A stretch of DNA of 64,000 nucleotides. Origin: Chloroflexota bacterium (GTDB lineage: Bacteria > Chloroflexota > Anaerolineae > 4572-78 > J111). The translations under genes were made by a program, and so were the position numbers. The DNA is taken from positions 41,574 through 105,573 of the forward strand of contig BOKF01000031.1 in assembly GCA_016860845.1 (NCBI GenBank). Direction: 5' to 3'. This document shows positions 63,054 through 64,000 of the stretch, piece by piece. The notes under the pieces are model-generated. The model was given only the letters and a program-made list of their open reading frames with translations, was not told where the DNA came from and did not search any database. Positions within the stretch are counted from its first letter, which is position 1. Each line of letters starts with the position of its first letter.

Positions 63054-63521
63054 TTATTCCCGAAGCGAAGCTAACCTCTCTAGAAAGAGATGAAGTTCTG
63101 CTTTGGTCTGCACCCAAATTTCTGGTAGGAGAAATATTAATCTCTCCATCTCGTGCCAATCCAGAAAAAACGAGTAAGAGTGGTGGAAGAAATGTCTGAA
63201 ACCGAGATAGTTGGCCAGTTGGTGAGCTGTTTCAATTGTCAGAACAGGCGCTCGATCAGAGGTGGATTGGGTCATGCGGGTCAGCAAATCACGATGCGAC
63301 TGCGCACCAGTGGGAACATCGTTGTCAATGCCCTTGGCAATAGATAGGAAAATATTCTCTAGTCCATTATAAAATGAGTGGAGAACCGATGCTAATGCTG
63401 TTACTTCGATCAGATCAAGGTCAGTCTTATTAGCTCGTTCAATGAGATTAGCGTAGGACACAAATAGTTGCTCAAGCTGGCCTATCTCAAATTCTACCTG
63501 AGAAATGACTTTCTTAGCCAA
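63054..63521 (-). CDS. HepT-like HEPN toxin
   Basis: This encodes 155 residues, all-helical. The HEPN catalytic signature R-x4-H-x-Y is present as FRHFFHHSY (about residues 106-114). ESLENIFLSIAKGI-type first helices (here YNGLENIFLSIAKGIDNDV) are usual for HepT. It overlaps the nucleotidyltransferase gene by 8 bp. In the characterised HepT/MntA pairs the HEPN protein is an RNase toxin that the MNT partner inactivates by adding AMP to the Tyr. Confidence 0.85.
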   Translation of the reverse strand: MAKKVISQVEFEIGQLEQLFVSYANLIERANKTDLDLIEVTALASVLHSFYNGLENIFLSIAKGIDNDVPTGAQSHRDLLTRMTQSTSDRAPVLTIETAHQLANYLGFRHFFHHSYSFFLDWHEMERLIFLLPEIWVQTKAELHLFLERLASLRE

Positions 63522-63852
63522 CTCGAACCAGTTCCCCTTCTTCTTCTAAATAGCGAGCAAAGGAATCCTGACTATCCAGGCTGATCAAATCCACCGGATA
63601 ATCAAGTTTAAGTAGAAGTTGACCTAGAACCTGAAAGAATTTGCCTTTAGGACAACCTCGCACAGCCAAATCAAGATCTGAATTGTCTCTAACCTGTCCA
63701 GTAACACCTGAGCCAAAAACAAAAACTTCGGTACAACCTGCTGCTTTCAGGATTTCCACAGCTTGTTTAAGTGAGCGAAGATAAGTCTCAGGTAAATGCT
63801 CTACGTGACTTTGCGAGCTTGAAAGTTCGCTTTTGTAAGGGGTTTTAGTCAT
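63514..63852 (-). CDS. MntA-like nucleotidyltransferase antitoxin
   Basis: The start is placed at the ATG at 63852; the frame opens from a TTG at 63861. It encodes 112 residues. The minimal nucleotidyltransferase motif is VFVFGSGVTGQVRDNSDLDL AV, with both acidic residues of SDLDL and the later PVDLISLD completing the metal site. It is first in the pair and overlaps the HEPN gene, the standard order. It probably protects the cell by adenylylating the toxin (family knowledge). Confidence 0.88.
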   Translation of the reverse strand: MTKTPYKSELSSSQSHVEHLPETYLRSLKQAVEILKAAGCTEVFVFGSGVTGQVRDNSDLDLAVRGCPKGKFFQVLGQLLLKLDYPVDLISLDSQDSFARYLEEEGELVRVG

Positions 63853-63919
63853 ATTTTTCAAAAGTCCTACACTTAATATTACAGCGCAATGTTGCTAACA
63901 AAATAACTAAAAAGACAAA

Positions 63920-63974
63920 GGCATGGTATGTTTCTCCAACCACGAGCCAAGTGGGAAGGAGAAAATACCATGCC
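63920..63974 (+). promoter_or_regulatory. Inverted repeat hiding a ribosome binding site
   Basis: GGCATGGTATGTTTCTCC (63920-63937) and GGAGAAAATACCATGCC (63958-63974) pair with one mismatch/bulge around about 20 bases. The right arm contains both the AAGGAGA ribosome site and the ATG at 63970, so a transcript starting upstream of the left arm would be poorly translated. This arrangement is typical of transposase genes protected from read-through. Confidence 0.6.
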
Positions 63975-64000
63975 TAACGAAATTATAACCAAGATTCAGT
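63970..64000 (+). CDS. Start of a further gene, cut by the right edge
   Basis: The ATG at 63970 with GGGAAGGAGA upstream opens MPNEIITKIQ and runs off the window. Ten codons are too few for a family call. The flanking inverted repeat suggests an insertion-sequence transposase, but this is a guess from structure only. Confidence 0.35.
   Translation, partial: MPNEIITKIQ

Noticed and set aside
1..64000. tRNA or rRNA genes
   Set aside because: Searched by eye for T-loop words (GGTTCGAATCC-like) with an acceptor stem, and for conserved rRNA words; none convincing.

Overview
The window looks like a chromosomal contig of a Chloroflexota bacterium, probably Anaerolineae-like. This is inferred from gene content, not from a phylogeny. 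The clues are a PP2C-type protein carrying an NBR1-like Ig domain, a secreted protein ending in a VYLPxI tail, a Tad (Flp) pilus locus with no secretin, many GT-C membrane glycosyltransferases, and numerous short word-like repeats between and inside genes. No rRNA or tRNA gene was recognised.

Layout. (1) 1-5297, minus strand: the phosphate transporter operon pstS-pstC-pstA-pstB. The PstA permease contains a second, circularly permuted PstS-like binding domain in its periplasmic loop. (2) 5385-7010: a cluster of promoters that share one architecture, 6-bp TTTACC/TTAACA-like direct repeats every 11 bp ending about 9 bp before a -10 box. They serve pstS, a small three-gene operon, and a divergent pair (a decayed ABC ATPase and a 35-codon ORF). 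This reads as a local Pho regulon. (3) 7050-10241: a strongly structured intergenic region, then gyrB. Behind gyrB sit a DUF6883/DUF4926 pair and a degenerate second copy of the gyrB 3' end, which suggests a small insertion at the gyrB terminus. (4) 10283-16814: a hypothetical gene, an HdeD-like membrane protein, a broken response regulator, ftsH, an orphan DNA methyltransferase and a short-chain dehydrogenase. (5) 17076-33219: a PP2C-like/NBR1-Ig membrane protein, then a long plus-strand run of GT-C glycosyltransferases (GT39-like and GT87/DUF2029) with one dolichyl-phosphate-mannose-synthase-like GT2, probably making or attaching cell-surface glycans. (6) 33398-36272: histidine kinase, LuxR-type regulator, histidine kinase. 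(7) 36512-53671: a Tad pilus locus with two TadE-like proteins (one of about 1,420 residues), a TadG-like VWA protein, CpaB, CpaE, CpaF, TadB and TadC, followed by DUF192, ComF and the ribosome hibernation factor. (8) 55471-64000: a hypothetical gene, two GT2 enzymes, a lipoprotein with FlgD-like Ig repeats, a DUF4258/YgiT pair, a PD-(D/E)XK-like protein, another GT39 enzyme, an MNT/HEPN pair and the start of a further gene whose ribosome binding site lies in a hairpin.

The most unusual observations are the circularly permuted PstS inside PstA, the shared Pho-type promoter architecture, the duplicated gyrB terminus, and a recurring family of inverted word-repeat elements that also sit in frame inside glycosyltransferase genes.
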